Position numbers and translations under genes: made by a program. DNA of 64,000 nucleotides from Gloeobacter kilaueensis JS1 (GTDB lineage: Bacteria; Cyanobacteriota; Cyanobacteriia; Gloeobacterales; Gloeobacteraceae). Location: the NCBI RefSeq assembly GCF_000484535.1, contig NC_022600.1:1798001-1862000 (forward strand). The letters run 5' to 3'. Below the pieces are notes generated by a model. It did not search any database, was not told the origin of the DNA, and saw only the letters and a list, made by a program, of their open reading frames with translations. Shown in pieces: positions 52,427-63,072 of the stretch; positions within the stretch are counted from its first letter, which is position 1, and every line of letters starts with the position of its first letter.

Positions 52427-54367
52427 CTACACCGTTGCGGCCTCAGCCTGCTCGCTTTTGATTTTATTGAGCAAACCACCAGCCAGGATCACCTCCCGCT
52501 CCCGCTCGGTGAGGGCGGCTTTGACGGTGAAGGTGGTCTTTTGGGTCAGGTTGCTGACCCTCAGTTCTCCCGCCGCCAGCCCTTCTAAGACGCCATCGAT
52601 GCGCAGTTGATCGCCCGGCTCGATGCCGTCGTAGTCGGCTTCGTCGGCGAAGGTGAGGGGCAGAATGCCGAAGTTGACCAGATTGGCCCGGTGGATGCGC
52701 GCAAAGCTCTTGACGAGCACCGCCCGCACCCCCAGATACATCGGAGCGAGGGCGGCGTGCTCGCGGGAAGAACCCTGGCCGTAGTTGCTGCCGCCCACGA
52801 CGATCGACTGACCGGCGCTGCGGGCGCGCTCGGGAAAGGTCGGATCGACGCGCATGAAGACAAATTCGGAGATGGCCGGAATATTGGATCGCAAGGGCAG
52901 TACCTTTGCTCCGGCGGGCATGATGTGGTCGGTGGAGATGTTGTCGCCCAACTTGAGCAGGACCGGCGCTTCGAGGCTCGTCCGGACAGGCTCAGCTAAG
53001 GGCACAGGTTTGATGTTGGGACCGCGCTCGACCTCGACGCTCTGGCCGTCGGCGGGCGGGAAGACGAGCATGTTGTCGTTGATGAGAAAGTGCTCGGGGG
53101 TGGCGACGGCGATAGGCGCAAGCTCAGCCAGATCCCGTGGGTCGGCAATCTGGCCTGTGAGGGCGCAGGCGACGCAGACTTCCGGGCTTGCCAGGTAAAC
53201 CAGGTCTTCGCTGGTGCCGGAGCGGCCTTTGAAGTTGCGGTTGAAGCTACGCACCGAGACGCCGCCGGTGGGCGGTGCCTGGCCCATGCCGATGCAGGGG
53301 CCGCAAGAAGATTCGAGAATGCGGCAGCCGGCGGCAATCAGATCCGCGAAGTAGCCGTCGCGGACGATCATCTCGAAGACCTGCTTGGAGCCGGGGGTCA
53401 CCGTCATCGAGACATCGGGATGGACGCGCCGACCGCGCAGCATCAAGGCGGCGGTGGCCAGATCTTCGTAGCTCGAATTGGTGCAGGAGCCGATGCAGAC
53501 CTGGACGACCGGTGTGCCGGCCACCGAGCGGACGCTGACGACGTTATCCGGGCTGGAGGGGCAGGCGATCAGCGGTTCGAGGGCGTCGAGGTCGATTTCT
53601 ACCAGCTCGTCGTAGCTGGCATCCGGATCGGCGGCAAGGGGTACCCAGGCATCCTCGCGGCCCTGGGCGGAAAGGAAGTGGCGCGTTATCTCGTCGGAAG
53701 GAAAGATGCTCGTGGTCGCTCCCAGTTCCGCTCCCATGTTCGTGATCGTAAAACGATGCGAAGCGCTCAGCGAGGCGACGCCGGGACCGGTATATTCGAC
53801 GATCCGGCCTGTGCCACCTTTGACGCTCAGGCGGCGCAGCATCTCAAGGATGACATCCTTGCCCGAGCACCAGGGCTGCAGGCGGCCAGTCAGTTTTACG
53901 CCCAGGACGCGGGGAGTGGGGATAAAATACGGCTCTCCCGCCATCGCCACCGCCACATCCAGGCCGCCTGCGCCCATCGCGAGCATCCCGAGACCGCCGC
54001 AGGTGGGCGTGTGCGAGTCAGAACCCAGCAGCGTCTGGCCAGGCACCGCGAAGCGCTCGCGGTGGACCTGATGGCAGATGCCGTTGCCGGGGCGCGAGAA
54101 GACGATGCCGTAGCGCTCGGCCACCGACTGCAGGTAGCGGTGATCGTCGGCGTTCTCGAAGCCCGTCTGCAGCATGTTGTGATCGACGTAGGAGACCGAT
54201 AGCTTCGTGCGCACCCTGGGCAGGCCCATCGCCTCGAACTGCAGGTAAGCCATCGTGCCGGTGGCATCCTGGGTGAGCGTCTGGTCGATGCGGATGCCGA
54301 TTTCGGCTCCGGGGGACAATTCGCCGCTCATCCGGTGGGCACTCAAAATTTTGTAGGTCAGGTTCAT
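52427..54367 (-). CDS. Aconitate hydratase, short Aquifex-type
   Basis: A 646-residue aconitase-family protein, about 200 residues shorter than AcnA/AcnB. TCIGSCTNSSYEDL and SSCGPCIGMGQAP carry the three Cys that bind the [4Fe-4S] cluster; DSHTPTCGGLGMLA and the C-terminal swivel domain with VGGSNYGQGSSREHAA are present. Start ATG 54367 (MNLTYKILSAHRMSG) is preferred to earlier starts. Activity in the TCA or half-cycle is likely. Cyanobacteria usually use AcnB, so this type may be unusual. The swivel domain is C-terminal. Confidence 0.82.
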   Translation of the reverse strand: MNLTYKILSAHRMSGELSPGAEIGIRIDQTLTQDATGTMAYLQFEAMGLPRVRTKLSVSYVDHNMLQTGFENADDHRYLQSVAERYGIVFSRPGNGICHQVHRERFAVPGQTLLGSDSHTPTCGGLGMLAMGAGGLDVAVAMAGEPYFIPTPRVLGVKLTGRLQPWCSGKDVILEMLRRLSVKGGTGRIVEYTGPGVASLSASHRFTITNMGAELGATTSIFPSDEITRHFLSAQGREDAWVPLAADPDASYDELVEIDLDALEPLIACPSSPDNVVSVRSVAGTPVVQVCIGSCTNSSYEDLATAALMLRGRRVHPDVSMTVTPGSKQVFEMIVRDGYFADLIAAGCRILESSCGPCIGMGQAPPTGGVSVRSFNRNFKGRSGTSEDLVYLASPEVCVACALTGQIADPRDLAELAPIAVATPEHFLINDNMLVFPPADGQSVEVERGPNIKPVPLAEPVRTSLEAPVLLKLGDNISTDHIMPAGAKVLPLRSNIPAISEFVFMRVDPTFPERARSAGQSIVVGGSNYGQGSSREHAALAPMYLGVRAVLVKSFARIHRANLVNFGILPLTFADEADYDGIEPGDQLRIDGVLEGLAAGELRVSNLTQKTTFTVKAALTEREREVILAGGLLNKIKSEQAEAATV

Positions 54368-54498
54368 CTTGCCGCTCGCTCGTGATCGGGCCTGAGTTTT
54401 CTTTCTTAGTGTATGCGAGGGTACAGGTCGGTATCGGACGCTGCCGTTTGGCTGAGCGATGGTACACTGCGGTGCGACACCTGTGGGCACGCACATCT

Positions 54499-55239
54499 AT
54501 GGAATCACACCCGAGCGATGGTCCCGTCGAGATCGTCCTGGGCATCCCCGGCCACTGGCCCGAGCCGGATGCGATTGGCCAGGCAATCTTAAGCCAGAGC
54601 GAGCGGCTTTTTTTTGCTGGTTCGATGCTCATCGACTCGGGAACCGACTCGACACTGCAACTGGACGTAGCGGACCACGATCCGCAGCTGCAGCGGGCCT
54701 TTGAGCTATCCGCCTCCACGCCGCACGATCCGCAACTGCTCAAGGCAATCGGTTCTCACACCTATGCGCTCTACCTCATCGGTGCGGGTGGCTCCCTCGA
54801 CGCTGCCCAGAACATGATGAGCACCGCGATCGAGCTGCTCGACGCCGGTGGTCTGGCGGTCAAGGTCGAATCTTCCGGTCTTTCCCATAGCGCCGAGCGC
54901 TGGCGGGAGCTGGCCGAACGGCGGGGAGTACTCGCTTTGCTCGAAAGCTACGTGACGCTGGTGCGCAGCGAGGAGCAGTTCTACACCTGCGGGATGCACA
55001 ATCTCGGGGTGCGCGATCTCGCCATACCCGGCCACCTGTCCCCCGAGCAGGCGGCAATTGCCCTGCAGGGCTTTTCGCAGTACCTGCTGCTGCAGAACCC
55101 GAGCCTGAGCGACGGGGATACCTTCAGCCCCGGTCCCCAGTTTCCCACCTACCGGCTGGTGGCGGAACCCTGCACCCTCTACCCGGAAGGCGACCTGCTC
55201 TACAACCCGTTTGGCTGGTGGCGTCTGTTGCCCGCCTAG
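54499..55239 (+). CDS. DUF4261-domain protein
   Basis: A 246-residue protein. GIPGHWPEPDAIGQAI, HTYALYLIGAGGSLDAAQNMMSTAIELLDAGGLAVKVESSG and FWTCGMHNLG-like FYTCGMHNLGVRDL match the DUF4261 layout. It diverges from the aconitase gene with 131 bp between starts. Function unknown. Confidence 0.7.
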   Translation: MESHPSDGPVEIVLGIPGHWPEPDAIGQAILSQSERLFFAGSMLIDSGTDSTLQLDVADHDPQLQRAFELSASTPHDPQLLKAIGSHTYALYLIGAGGSLDAAQNMMSTAIELLDAGGLAVKVESSGLSHSAERWRELAERRGVLALLESYVTLVRSEEQFYTCGMHNLGVRDLAIPGHLSPEQAAIALQGFSQYLLLQNPSLSDGDTFSPGPQFPTYRLVAEPCTLYPEGDLLYNPFGWWRLLPA

Positions 55240-55571
55240 CCGCCCAGGCTCATCCAGCAGAGGATGACGGCGGTGAGCGTCCCAAATAGACCCAGCCAGC
55301 GCAGGTGCTCCTCGCCTTCGGCCTGCCAGCCGAAGGCGAGCAGATAACCGACAATGATCAAAAAACAGACGGGCGGAAGCCAGTTGTTACCAGCATTAAT
55401 AGAAATCTCCCAGCCCGCCAGGACGGCTAAAAGCAGCCGGGCATAGCGGGTGGGCAGGGCGACGTTATTGGTCTGCATACCCAGAAAAAAAGCCGGAAAG
55501 CGGGCGACCAGCCCCTGAAAGTTCCAGGCAAAGGCAGCCAGAACCACCCAGAGCGCCGCTTCAGCCAGCAT
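55236..55571 (-). CDS. Small membrane protein of unknown function
   Basis: A 111-residue protein with about three membrane helices (LWVVLAAFAWNFQGLVARFPAFFLG; LLLAVLAGWEIS; VCFLIIVGYLLAF and LFGTLTAVILCWM). The ATG at 55571 or a GTG about 15 nt upstream may be the start. It overlaps the end of the DUF4261 gene by 4 nt in convergent orientation. No family recognised. Confidence 0.6.
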   Translation of the reverse strand: MLAEAALWVVLAAFAWNFQGLVARFPAFFLGMQTNNVALPTRYARLLLAVLAGWEISINAGNNWLPPVCFLIIVGYLLAFGWQAEGEEHLRWLGLFGTLTAVILCWMSLGG

Positions 55572-55729
55572 ATCGGTGTTGATCACGCTCCTTCGCTCCC
55601 AACGGAGGTTGTTGCTGTCCGCCCCCGGCGGACATCTCTGGTATCTTATCCGCCCAGAGACGATTGTCAGCAAGTTTTCTTGAGATTGAGAGCGAAGGCT
55701 GGATGGCAGCTCCTCTGGGATTTTTGAGA

Positions 55730-58700
55730 TCATTCGGCGGGCGTCTGGGCCTTGGCGATCGGCTGTGGCTCACTGTGGCGGCCAAGCACGCGCTCGCGGA
55801 TGCTCACGATCACGATGTAGAGCACAGGTACCACAAACAGGCTCAAGAAAGTCGAGATCACCATGCCGCCCACCACCGCCGTGCCCAGCGACTGGCGGCT
55901 GGCCGCTCCCGCTCCCTCCGCCACCACCAGGGGCCAGGTGCCGAGGATAAAGGCGAACGAGGTCATCAAGATGGGCCTGAGCCGCTCGCTCGCCGCCTCC
56001 AGGGCCGCCTTTGTGATCCCCAGACCGCGCTCCCGCGCCTGGTTGGCAAATTCGACGATCAAGATCGAGTTTTTGCTCGCCAGACCAATCAGCATCACCA
56101 GCCCGATCTGGGTGTAGACGTCGTTGGGAAAGCCCCGGACGGTGAGGGCGACCAGCGCCCCGAGGACGGCCAGAGGGACGGCCAGCAAGATGATGAAGGG
56201 CTCTACCAGGCTCTCGTACTGGGCAGCGAGCACCAGATAGACAAAGACGATACCCAGAGCAAAGATGAGCGGTGCCGCACCACCGGAGGTCTTTTCTTCG
56301 AGCGAGATGCCCTTCCATTCAAAGCCCATCGTCGCCGGCAGGTTCTGGGCGGAGAGTTTTTCCATCGATGCGAGGGCCTGACCGGAACTGTAGCCCGGTG
56401 CCGGGTTGCCGCTGATCTCGATCGAGCGGAAGAGGTTGAAGTGGGTGATGATCGACGGCGCGGTGGTGGGCGTGATCTTGAGCAACTCGCCCAGGGAGAC
56501 GAGGCTGCCACTCTGGGAACGCACGTAAAGGGCGCGGATGTCGCGGGGATTGGAGCGGAATTTTTCGTCGGCCTGCACGTACACCCGGTAGCTGCGGCCA
56601 AAGAGGTTGAAGTCGTTGACGTAGCGCGAACCGAGGTAGGTCTGGAGGCTATTGAAGATATCCGAGAGCGACACGTTGAGCGACTTGGCGCGGGCGCGAT
56701 CAACCTCGATAAGCAGTTGGGGCGAGTTGGGGTTGAAGGTGGTGAATAGCCCCTGCAAACCCGGCGTCTGGTTGCCCTGGGCGACCAGGCCCTGGGCGGT
56801 ACTGGCAAAGGTCTGGATGTCGTTGTTGCCCTTGTCCTGCAGTTCGTAGGTAAAGCCACCGAAGGTACTCAGACCCTGGATCGCCGGAGCGTTGAAGGGC
56901 ACGACGATCGCTTCTTTGATGCCCAGGAGCGGACCGCGCACCCGGTTGATAAAGGCGAGCATCTGTTCTTCAGGCTTGTGGCGCTGGGACCAGGGCTTGA
57001 GGGTGGTAAAGATGACACCGCTGTTGGCCGCACTGCCGTTGAAGCCAAAGCCGCCCACCGCGAAGGTGCCCTCGACCTCGGGCTGCTTGAGCAGGAGCTT
57101 TTCGACCTGGCGCATCACGTCGCTGGTGTAGTTGATCGAAACCCCCTCCGGTGCCTGGACGAGCGTAATAAAGTAGCCCTGGTCCTCCTCGGGCAAAAAG
57201 GCAGAAGGGGTGCGCAAGAAGAGCCAGCCCGTCACCCCGAGCAGGGCGACAAAACCCAAGATCACCAGAACGGACACGCGGGTCAGGCGCTCAAGCAAAC
57301 CGGCGTAGCCGTTGCGGAAGCGCTCGAAGCCGGCGTTGAACCAGCGAAACAAAATAAAGTTCGACTCGCCCGCCTGCTGGGTCGAGAGCAGCGCCGCCAG
57401 AGCCGGGGTGAGTGTCAGGGCGTTAAACGTCGAGATGATGATCGAAAAGGCGATCGTGAGGGCAAACTGCTTGTACAGTTGCCCCGTCGTTCCGGGAAAG
57501 AAGGCGACCGGAATGAACACCGCCATCAGCACCAGGGCGATGGCGATCACCGCCGCCGTCACCTCGCGCATCGCCTCGGAGGCGCAGTCTTTGGGATCGA
57601 CGCACTGCTCTTTGCTGGTGCGGGCAATGTTTTCGATGACGACGATCGCGTCGTCTACCACCAGCCCCGTGGCGAGGGTCAGACCAAAGAGCGTCAGCGA
57701 GTTGATCGAAAAGCCGAAGAGCTTGACAAAGATAAACGTGCCCACCAGCGACACCGGAATCGTGATGGCCGGGATGAGCGTCGCCTTCCAGTCCTGCAGG
57801 AAGACGAACATGACGATTACCACCAGCACGATCGCCTCGATCAAAGTTTTGACGACTTCACCCGCCGACTCCTGAATAAAGTCGGTGGTGTCGAAGGCGA
57901 TGCGGTATTTTACGCCTGGCGGAAAGCTCTTCTGCAGTTCTGCCATGCGGGCTTTGACGCCTTTACCGATGTCGAGGGCGTTGCTGCCGGGGATCGGATA
58001 GACGCCGAGGCCGACACCGTCCTGGCCCCGGAAGCGCAGGAAGGAGTTGTAGTTTTCGGCTCCCAGTTCGACCCGGCCCACGTCCCTGAGCCGCACCAGC
58101 GAGCCGTTGGGGTTGGTCTTGATGACCATATCGCCGAACTGGTCCGGCTCGGCCAGTCGCCCCAGCACCCGCATTCCGACTTGAAAAGATTGGGAGTTGG
58201 CGATGGGCGGCTGGCCAATCTGACCGGCTCCGACCTGCTGGTTCTGTTCGCTGATTGCTGCGACCACATCCTGGGCAGTCAGGTTGCGGCTGGCGAGGCG
58301 ATTGGGATCGAGCCACAGCCGCATCGAGTAGCGCCGCTCGCCGAAGATGCGCACGTCGCCCACCCCCTCCACGCGCTTGAGGGCGTCCACCAGGTAGAGA
58401 TCGGCGTAGTTGCTTAAAAACGTGTTGCTGTATTCGCCCTTGTCAGAATAAAAGCCCATGCCCAGCAGGGGCGCACCCGTCGTCTTGGTAATCGATACTC
58501 CCGTCTGCTGCACCAGACTTGGCAACTGCGAGAGCACCGTGGAGATCCGGTTCTGGACATCGACAGCGGCGATATCTTTGTCGCGATCGAGTTCGAAGGT
58601 GACGACGATCGTGCTCACGCCCTGATCGGAGGAGTTGGAGTCGATGTAGCGCATCCCTTCGACGCCGTTGATTGCGCGCTCGAGAATGGTGGTGACCGTC

Positions 58701-58879
58701 TCCTCGACCACCTGGGAAGAAGCGCCGACGTAGGTGGCGCTCACCGTCACCTGCGGCGGGCTGATCTCGGGGTACTGGGCAATCGGCAGCGACGGAATCG
58801 CCACTGCCCCCGCCAGCAGAATGATGACGGCGCACACCCCCGCAAAGATTGGCCTGCGGATAAAGAAATCGACGAACAT
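55730..58879 (-). CDS. RND multidrug efflux transporter, HAE1/AcrB family
   Basis: A 1049-residue inner-membrane pump. The start MFVDFFIRRPIFAGVCAVIILLAGAVAIPSLPIAQYPEISPP is standard, then VVDDAIVVIENIART near 405 (the Asp-Asp proton-relay helix), the GTFIFVKLFGF segment and GLASKNSILIVEFANQARERG near 960. Both large periplasmic docking and pore domains are present. It works with the adjacent fusion protein and a TolC-like channel. It follows the MFP gene by 29 nt and is probably co-transcribed. Confidence 0.93.
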   Translation of the reverse strand: MFVDFFIRRPIFAGVCAVIILLAGAVAIPSLPIAQYPEISPPQVTVSATYVGASSQVVEETVTTILERAINGVEGMRYIDSNSSDQGVSTIVVTFELDRDKDIAAVDVQNRISTVLSQLPSLVQQTGVSITKTTGAPLLGMGFYSDKGEYSNTFLSNYADLYLVDALKRVEGVGDVRIFGERRYSMRLWLDPNRLASRNLTAQDVVAAISEQNQQVGAGQIGQPPIANSQSFQVGMRVLGRLAEPDQFGDMVIKTNPNGSLVRLRDVGRVELGAENYNSFLRFRGQDGVGLGVYPIPGSNALDIGKGVKARMAELQKSFPPGVKYRIAFDTTDFIQESAGEVVKTLIEAIVLVVIVMFVFLQDWKATLIPAITIPVSLVGTFIFVKLFGFSINSLTLFGLTLATGLVVDDAIVVIENIARTSKEQCVDPKDCASEAMREVTAAVIAIALVLMAVFIPVAFFPGTTGQLYKQFALTIAFSIIISTFNALTLTPALAALLSTQQAGESNFILFRWFNAGFERFRNGYAGLLERLTRVSVLVILGFVALLGVTGWLFLRTPSAFLPEEDQGYFITLVQAPEGVSINYTSDVMRQVEKLLLKQPEVEGTFAVGGFGFNGSAANSGVIFTTLKPWSQRHKPEEQMLAFINRVRGPLLGIKEAIVVPFNAPAIQGLSTFGGFTYELQDKGNNDIQTFASTAQGLVAQGNQTPGLQGLFTTFNPNSPQLLIEVDRARAKSLNVSLSDIFNSLQTYLGSRYVNDFNLFGRSYRVYVQADEKFRSNPRDIRALYVRSQSGSLVSLGELLKITPTTAPSIITHFNLFRSIEISGNPAPGYSSGQALASMEKLSAQNLPATMGFEWKGISLEEKTSGGAAPLIFALGIVFVYLVLAAQYESLVEPFIILLAVPLAVLGALVALTVRGFPNDVYTQIGLVMLIGLASKNSILIVEFANQARERGLGITKAALEAASERLRPILMTSFAFILGTWPLVVAEGAGAASRQSLGTAVVGGMVISTFLSLFVVPVLYIVIVSIRERVLGRHSEPQPIAKAQTPAE

Positions 58880-58908
58880 ACGGGCTCCTTAGCTTTGGGG
58901 CAGTGGGA

Positions 58909-60141
58909 CTAAGGCTGGGCGACGATCGGTACGCCGTCTCTGAGTTTGAGAATGCCGGAGACAACAATTTTTTCGTTGGGCTTGAGGCCCGATTTGACCT
59001 GATAGGCGTTGCCCTGGATGTCGCCCAGTTGCACCGGACGCTGGCGGGCGACGAGCATGTCCGCTTTTTGACCGGGTTGGGCGACGAAGACGAAGTTTTG
59101 ATCGGCCACCCGCGAGATCGCCGCCGTCGGCACCAGCACGCCCGGTTGGCGCTGCCAGACAACCCGCACCTGCACGAGCTGATCGGCCTTTAGGCGATTG
59201 TTGGGGTTGTCGTAGAGCGCTTTGACGAGCACTGCCTGGGAACTGGCATCGACGTTGGGAGCGATAAAAAAGACCTTGCTCTCGCCCGCCACCTTGCCCT
59301 GATTGTCGAGCAGTTCGACCGTCTGGCCCCGCTGCAGGCGGCTCGCCTGCTCCATCGGAATTGACACGGTCACCTCGAGCGGCCTGTTTTGGGTAACGCT
59401 CAAAAGCGAAGTACTCGTCGAAACGTAGTCGCCCACCTTGACCGGAATATTGCCGACGACCCCGGCAAACGGTGCCTGGATCTGGTAAAAGTTCAAGCTC
59501 GCCTGCTGCTGCTGCAGATTGGCCTGGGCCTGCTTGATCGAACCTCTGGCGGCGTTGACCTGGGCCTGCTGCGCCTCGATCTGGGCCTTGGTCGCATCGA
59601 CGGTTGCCTGGGCTGCCTCGAAGCTCTGGCGGTACTGATCGACCGTAAGCTGGCTCACCGCCCCCTGCTTGCCCAGTTCGACGTAGCGGTCGTAGGTCGA
59701 TTTTTGCAGCCGCAGGTTGGACTGGTTGGAGACCAGCGTCGCCTGGTAGGAGCGCAGCGTTTGAGAGGCGGAATTGAGGTTGGCCTGGCTGGTGCGCACG
59801 GCGGCAGCGAGGCTCTCGACGTTCGCCCGCTGCACCGAAGGATCGATCTCGATGAGCGGCGCTCCGGCGTTGACCGCGTCGCCGTAGCGCACAAAGATGC
59901 GCGAAACCTGACCGGCAACGCGCGGCTGCATCGTCACCGACTTGCGCGAGATGAGGGTGGCGACGTAGCCGGAGGTATCGCTGACGGTGGCATCGCTCAC
60001 CGTCGCAACTTTGACCGGCACACCCTGGGCAGCCCCCGGCGGTCCGCCCCCCTCGCCCTTGGCCTGTTGCTCGCCGCTGCAGCCACAAAGCACACTCAAG
60101 ACGAGGGCTCCTGCGCAAACTTGCAGACTTCTATGCTTCAC
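58909..60141 (-). CDS. RND membrane fusion protein (AcrA/HlyD-like lipoprotein)
   Basis: A 410-residue periplasmic adaptor. A lipobox LCGC follows the signal (VLSVLCGC near residues 15-22). GYVATLISRKSVTMQPRVAGQVSRI is the lipoyl-half motif; a long coiled coil (EAAQATVDATKAQIEAQQAQ) spans residues about 110-190; and the SIPMEQASRLQRG region is the beta-barrel. It joins the pump to an outer-membrane channel. Confidence 0.92.
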   Translation of the reverse strand: MKHRSLQVCAGALVLSVLCGCSGEQQAKGEGGGPPGAAQGVPVKVATVSDATVSDTSGYVATLISRKSVTMQPRVAGQVSRIFVRYGDAVNAGAPLIEIDPSVQRANVESLAAAVRTSQANLNSASQTLRSYQATLVSNQSNLRLQKSTYDRYVELGKQGAVSQLTVDQYRQSFEAAQATVDATKAQIEAQQAQVNAARGSIKQAQANLQQQQASLNFYQIQAPFAGVVGNIPVKVGDYVSTSTSLLSVTQNRPLEVTVSIPMEQASRLQRGQTVELLDNQGKVAGESKVFFIAPNVDASSQAVLVKALYDNPNNRLKADQLVQVRVVWQRQPGVLVPTAAISRVADQNFVFVAQPGQKADMLVARQRPVQLGDIQGNAYQVKSGLKPNEKIVVSGILKLRDGVPIVAQP

Positions 60142-60448
60142 CCTGCCCCTCCTGGTTGTGCAATTGCTGACGCCACCGGCACTCTGATGCCGAATATAAC
60201 CAATTATTCACCCGGACGTTACCCCAGTGGTGTATGCGGTAACCCAGTACCGTTACAGCCTAACGAGAAGTGCTGAAAGCCCACTACTGGCTGGCTGTCG
60301 AACTTGCTCCCAGCCTTACGATGGGGGCAGATCTATGCAAATTAGCATAGATTAATGGCTGAAAAAAATATAGAGCAGCGGCTCAACTTTTTATCGCCTT
60401 CGAGCTGATTGGCAATGCCTTTTGCTGCTTTGCAAAGCAGCAAGTTTT
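60142..60448. other. 307-bp intergenic region with an 11-bp palindromic hairpin
   Basis: TTGCTGCTTTG (60422-60432) and CAAAGCAGCAA (60433-60443) form an uninterrupted 11-bp inverted repeat followed by GTTTTT on the + strand. It sits right after the gatA stop on the opposite strand and can act as a terminator only for rightward transcription. No gene seen. Confidence 0.55.
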
Positions 60449-61903
60449 TCACTGGGCGAGTTTGGGGGTGCGCTTGTGCCAGTCGGTGGCCTGCTCGTAG
60501 GCGTAGGCGGCGCGCAGGAGCTTGCTCTCTTCGAGGGCACCTGCCATGATCTGCAGGCCGATCGGTAGCCCCTTGCTGTCGAAGCCGCAGGGAACGCTCG
60601 CCCCGGCCACCCCGCCGAGGTTGAGCGGGATCGTGCAGATGTCCGAGAGGTACATGCTGAGCGGGTCGTTAACTTTGTCGCCGAAGGCGAAGGCGGTGCT
60701 GGGGGAAGTGGGACCGACCAGCACATCGACCTGGGCAAAGGCGTCGAGAAAGTCCTGCTTGATGAGCGTGCGCACCTTCTGGGCCTTGAGATAAAAGGCG
60801 TCGTAGTAACCGGCAGAAAGCGCGTAGGTGCCCAGCATGATCCGGCGCTTGACCTCGTTGCCGAAGCCCTCGTCGCGGGTGCGGCCATACATCGGCACCA
60901 GGGCGTCGGCCTCGCGGTCGCGCAGGCCGTACTTGACCCCGTCGTAGCGGGCGAGGTTGGCGGACGCCTCGGAGGTAGCGATGATGTAATAGGTCGAAAG
61001 GCCGTGCCGGAAGCGCGGGCAACTGATTTCTTGAATCTGGGCTCCCAGATCCCGCAGCGTCTCGATCGCCTCGAAGACGGCGTCCGCCACATCCGGATCG
61101 AGGCCGTCGCCAAAAAATTCTTTGACAAAGCCCACTTTAAAGCCTTTGAGGCCGCCTTTGAGCGCCCGGCGGTAGTCGGGCACCTCGACTTTGAGGCTGG
61201 TCGAATCGAGCGGGTCGTGACCGGCGATCGCCTGGAGCACCAGGGCCGTGTCCTCGACCGTGCGCGCAAAAGGACCGATCTGATCGAGCGAGGAGGCAAA
61301 GGCGACCAGGCCGTAGCGGGAGACCAGGCCGTAGGTGGGCTTGAGGCCAATCACGCCGCAGAAGGAGGCGGGCTGGCGAATCGAGCCGCCAGTGTCGGAG
61401 CCTAAGGAGGCCACCACCTGGGAAGCGGCCACCGCCACAGCCGAGCCGCCGGAGGAGCCACCCGGCACCCGGCTTAGATCCCAGGGGTTGCGGCTCGGGC
61501 CGTAGGCCGAATTTTCGGTGGAAGAGCCCATCGCAAATTCGTCGAGGTTGGTCTTGCCGATGATCACCGCTCCCTGGGCTTCGAGGCGGCGGGTGACCGT
61601 CGATTCGTAGGGAGGCTGGTAATTTTCGAGAATTTTGGAGCCGCAGGTGGTCGGGATGCCGGTCATGCAGAGGTTGTCCTTGACCGCCACCGGCACACCC
61701 GCCAGTAGCCCGACCTCCTCGCCACGGGCTATCCTGGCATCGACGGCCTCGGCCTGGGCGAGGGCCCGCTCGGGGGTAAAGCGCAAAAAAGCCTTTACCT
61801 TTGTGTCGAGTTGTTCGGCCTGCTGCAGGTATTGCCGGGTCAGTTCGACCGCCGAGCGCTCCTTGCCCGTCACCTGTGCCCGCAATTCAGCAATCGTGGC
61901 CAT
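60449..61903 (-). CDS. gatA: Glutamyl-tRNA(Gln) amidotransferase subunit A
   Basis: A 484-residue amidase. VAVKDNLC near 73 (Lys), [14 protein letters not shown] (cis-Ser) and [12 protein letters not shown] (nucleophile Ser) near 150-180 form the Ser-cisSer-Lys triad of Gat[27 protein letters not shown] follows. It releases ammonia for Gln-tRNA synthesis in GatCAB. ATG 61903 gives the usual N-terminus. It is adjacent but divergent to pdhA. Confidence 0.94.
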   Translation of the reverse strand: MATIAELRAQVTGKERSAVELTRQYLQQAEQLDTKVKAFLRFTPERALAQAEAVDARIARGEEVGLLAGVPVAVKDNLCMTGIPTTCGSKILENYQPPYESTVTRRLEAQGAVIIGKTNLDEFAMGSSTENSAYGPSRNPWDLSRVPGGSSGGSAVAVAASQVVASLGSDTGGSIRQPASFCGVIGLKPTYGLVSRYGLVAFASSLDQIGPFARTVEDTALVLQAIAGHDPLDSTSLKVEVPDYRRALKGGLKGFKVGFVKEFFGDGLDPDVADAVFEAIETLRDLGAQIQEISCPRFRHGLSTYYIIATSEASANLARYDGVKYGLRDREADALVPMYGRTRDEGFGNEVKRRIMLGTYALSAGYYDAFYLKAQKVRTLIKQDFLDAFAQVDVLVGPTSPSTAFAFGDKVNDPLSMYLSDICTIPLNLGGVAGASVPCGFDSKGLPIGLQIMAGALEESKLLRAAYAYEQATDWHKRTPKLAQ

Positions 61904-62068
61904 CTGTCTTTCTCACCGAGGTGGGTTGCTCTCTGGACCGGAGTCCATCGTATCGAACTTCACACCGGTTCTGGAGCGTGCGACACCAAAAGCGCCGAGG
62001 GAATTCGTAGTATTGTTAAGCAATTGCCAGCGCGCACGACACACTGCCCGGTTTTTGTGAGGTAGATG

Positions 62069-63067
62069 ATGGTCCAAGAAAAATTACCCCCCACGCGCTT
62101 TGCGCTCGATCGCCAGGAAGCTTTGATTCTTTATCGCGACATGATCCTCGGTCGCACCTTCGAGGATACCTGTGCCCGGATGTACTACCGGGGCAAGATG
62201 TTTGGCTTTGTTCATCTTTATAACGGTCAGGAAGCGGTTTCGACCGGTGTGATCAAGTCGATGCGGTCCGACGACTACGTTTGCAGCACCTACCGCGACC
62301 ACGTCCACGCCCTTTCGACGGGACTGACGCCCCGCTCGGTGATGGCGGAACTGTTCGGCAAGGCGACCGGTTGCTCGAAGGGCCGGGGCGGCTCGATGCA
62401 CCTGTTTTCGGCGGAGCACAACTTTTTGGGCGGCTACGCCTTTGTCGCCGAGGGGATTCCGGTAGCGACCGGCGCGGCCTTTGCCGCCAAGTACCGGGGC
62501 ACCGACCAGGTGACCGCCTGTTTTTTTGGCGACGGAGCCAGCAACAACGGCCAGTTCTTTGAATGCCTGAACATGGCGGCGCTCTGGAATCTGCCCATCC
62601 TCTACGTCGTCGAGAACAACCTCTGGTCGATCGGCATGTACCACCCCCGCGCCTCCTCGATCACCGATATCTACCGCAAGGCCGACGCCTTCGGCATTCC
62701 GGGGGTGCGGGTAGACGGAATGGACGTGCTCGCCGTGCGCGATGTGGCCAAAGAGGCGATCCAGCGCGCCCGCGCCGGCGAAGGGCCGACGCTCATCGAA
62801 TGCACCACCTACCGCTTCCGGGGCCACTCCCTCGCCGATCCGGACGAGTTGCGCGATCCAGCCGAAAAAGAGTTCTGGCGTCAGCAAGACCCGATCCCGC
62901 GCCTCGCCGCCTTTATCGCCGAGCAGGGCTTCGCCGGTCCCGACGAATTGAAGCTCATCGATCAGGAGATCCGATCCGAGGTCGAGGAGGCGGTCGTCTT
63001 TGCCGAGGAGTCGCCGGAGCCGCCGGTGGACGAGCTGTATCGCTTTCAGTTTGCAGAGGACGAGTAA
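62069..63067 (+). CDS. pdhA: Pyruvate dehydrogenase E1 component, alpha subunit
   Basis: A 332-residue protein. [62 protein letters not shown] (ThDP motif GDG to NN) and [19 protein letters not shown] are conserved E1 alpha elements. Start is ATG 62069, with one codon (62066) as alternative. The pdhB gene begins 5 nt after it, so both form one transcript. It converts pyruvate to acetyl groups for acetyl-CoA. Confidence 0.93.
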   Translation: MVQEKLPPTRFALDRQEALILYRDMILGRTFEDTCARMYYRGKMFGFVHLYNGQEAVSTGVIKSMRSDDYVCSTYRDHVHALSTGLTPRSVMAELFGKATGCSKGRGGSMHLFSAEHNFLGGYAFVAEGIPVATGAAFAAKYRGTDQVTACFFGDGASNNGQFFECLNMAALWNLPILYVVENNLWSIGMYHPRASSITDIYRKADAFGIPGVRVDGMDVLAVRDVAKEAIQRARAGEGPTLIECTTYRFRGHSLADPDELRDPAEKEFWRQQDPIPRLAAFIAEQGFAGPDELKLIDQEIRSEVEEAVVFAEESPEPPVDELYRFQFAEDE

Positions 63068-63072
63068 CTTCG

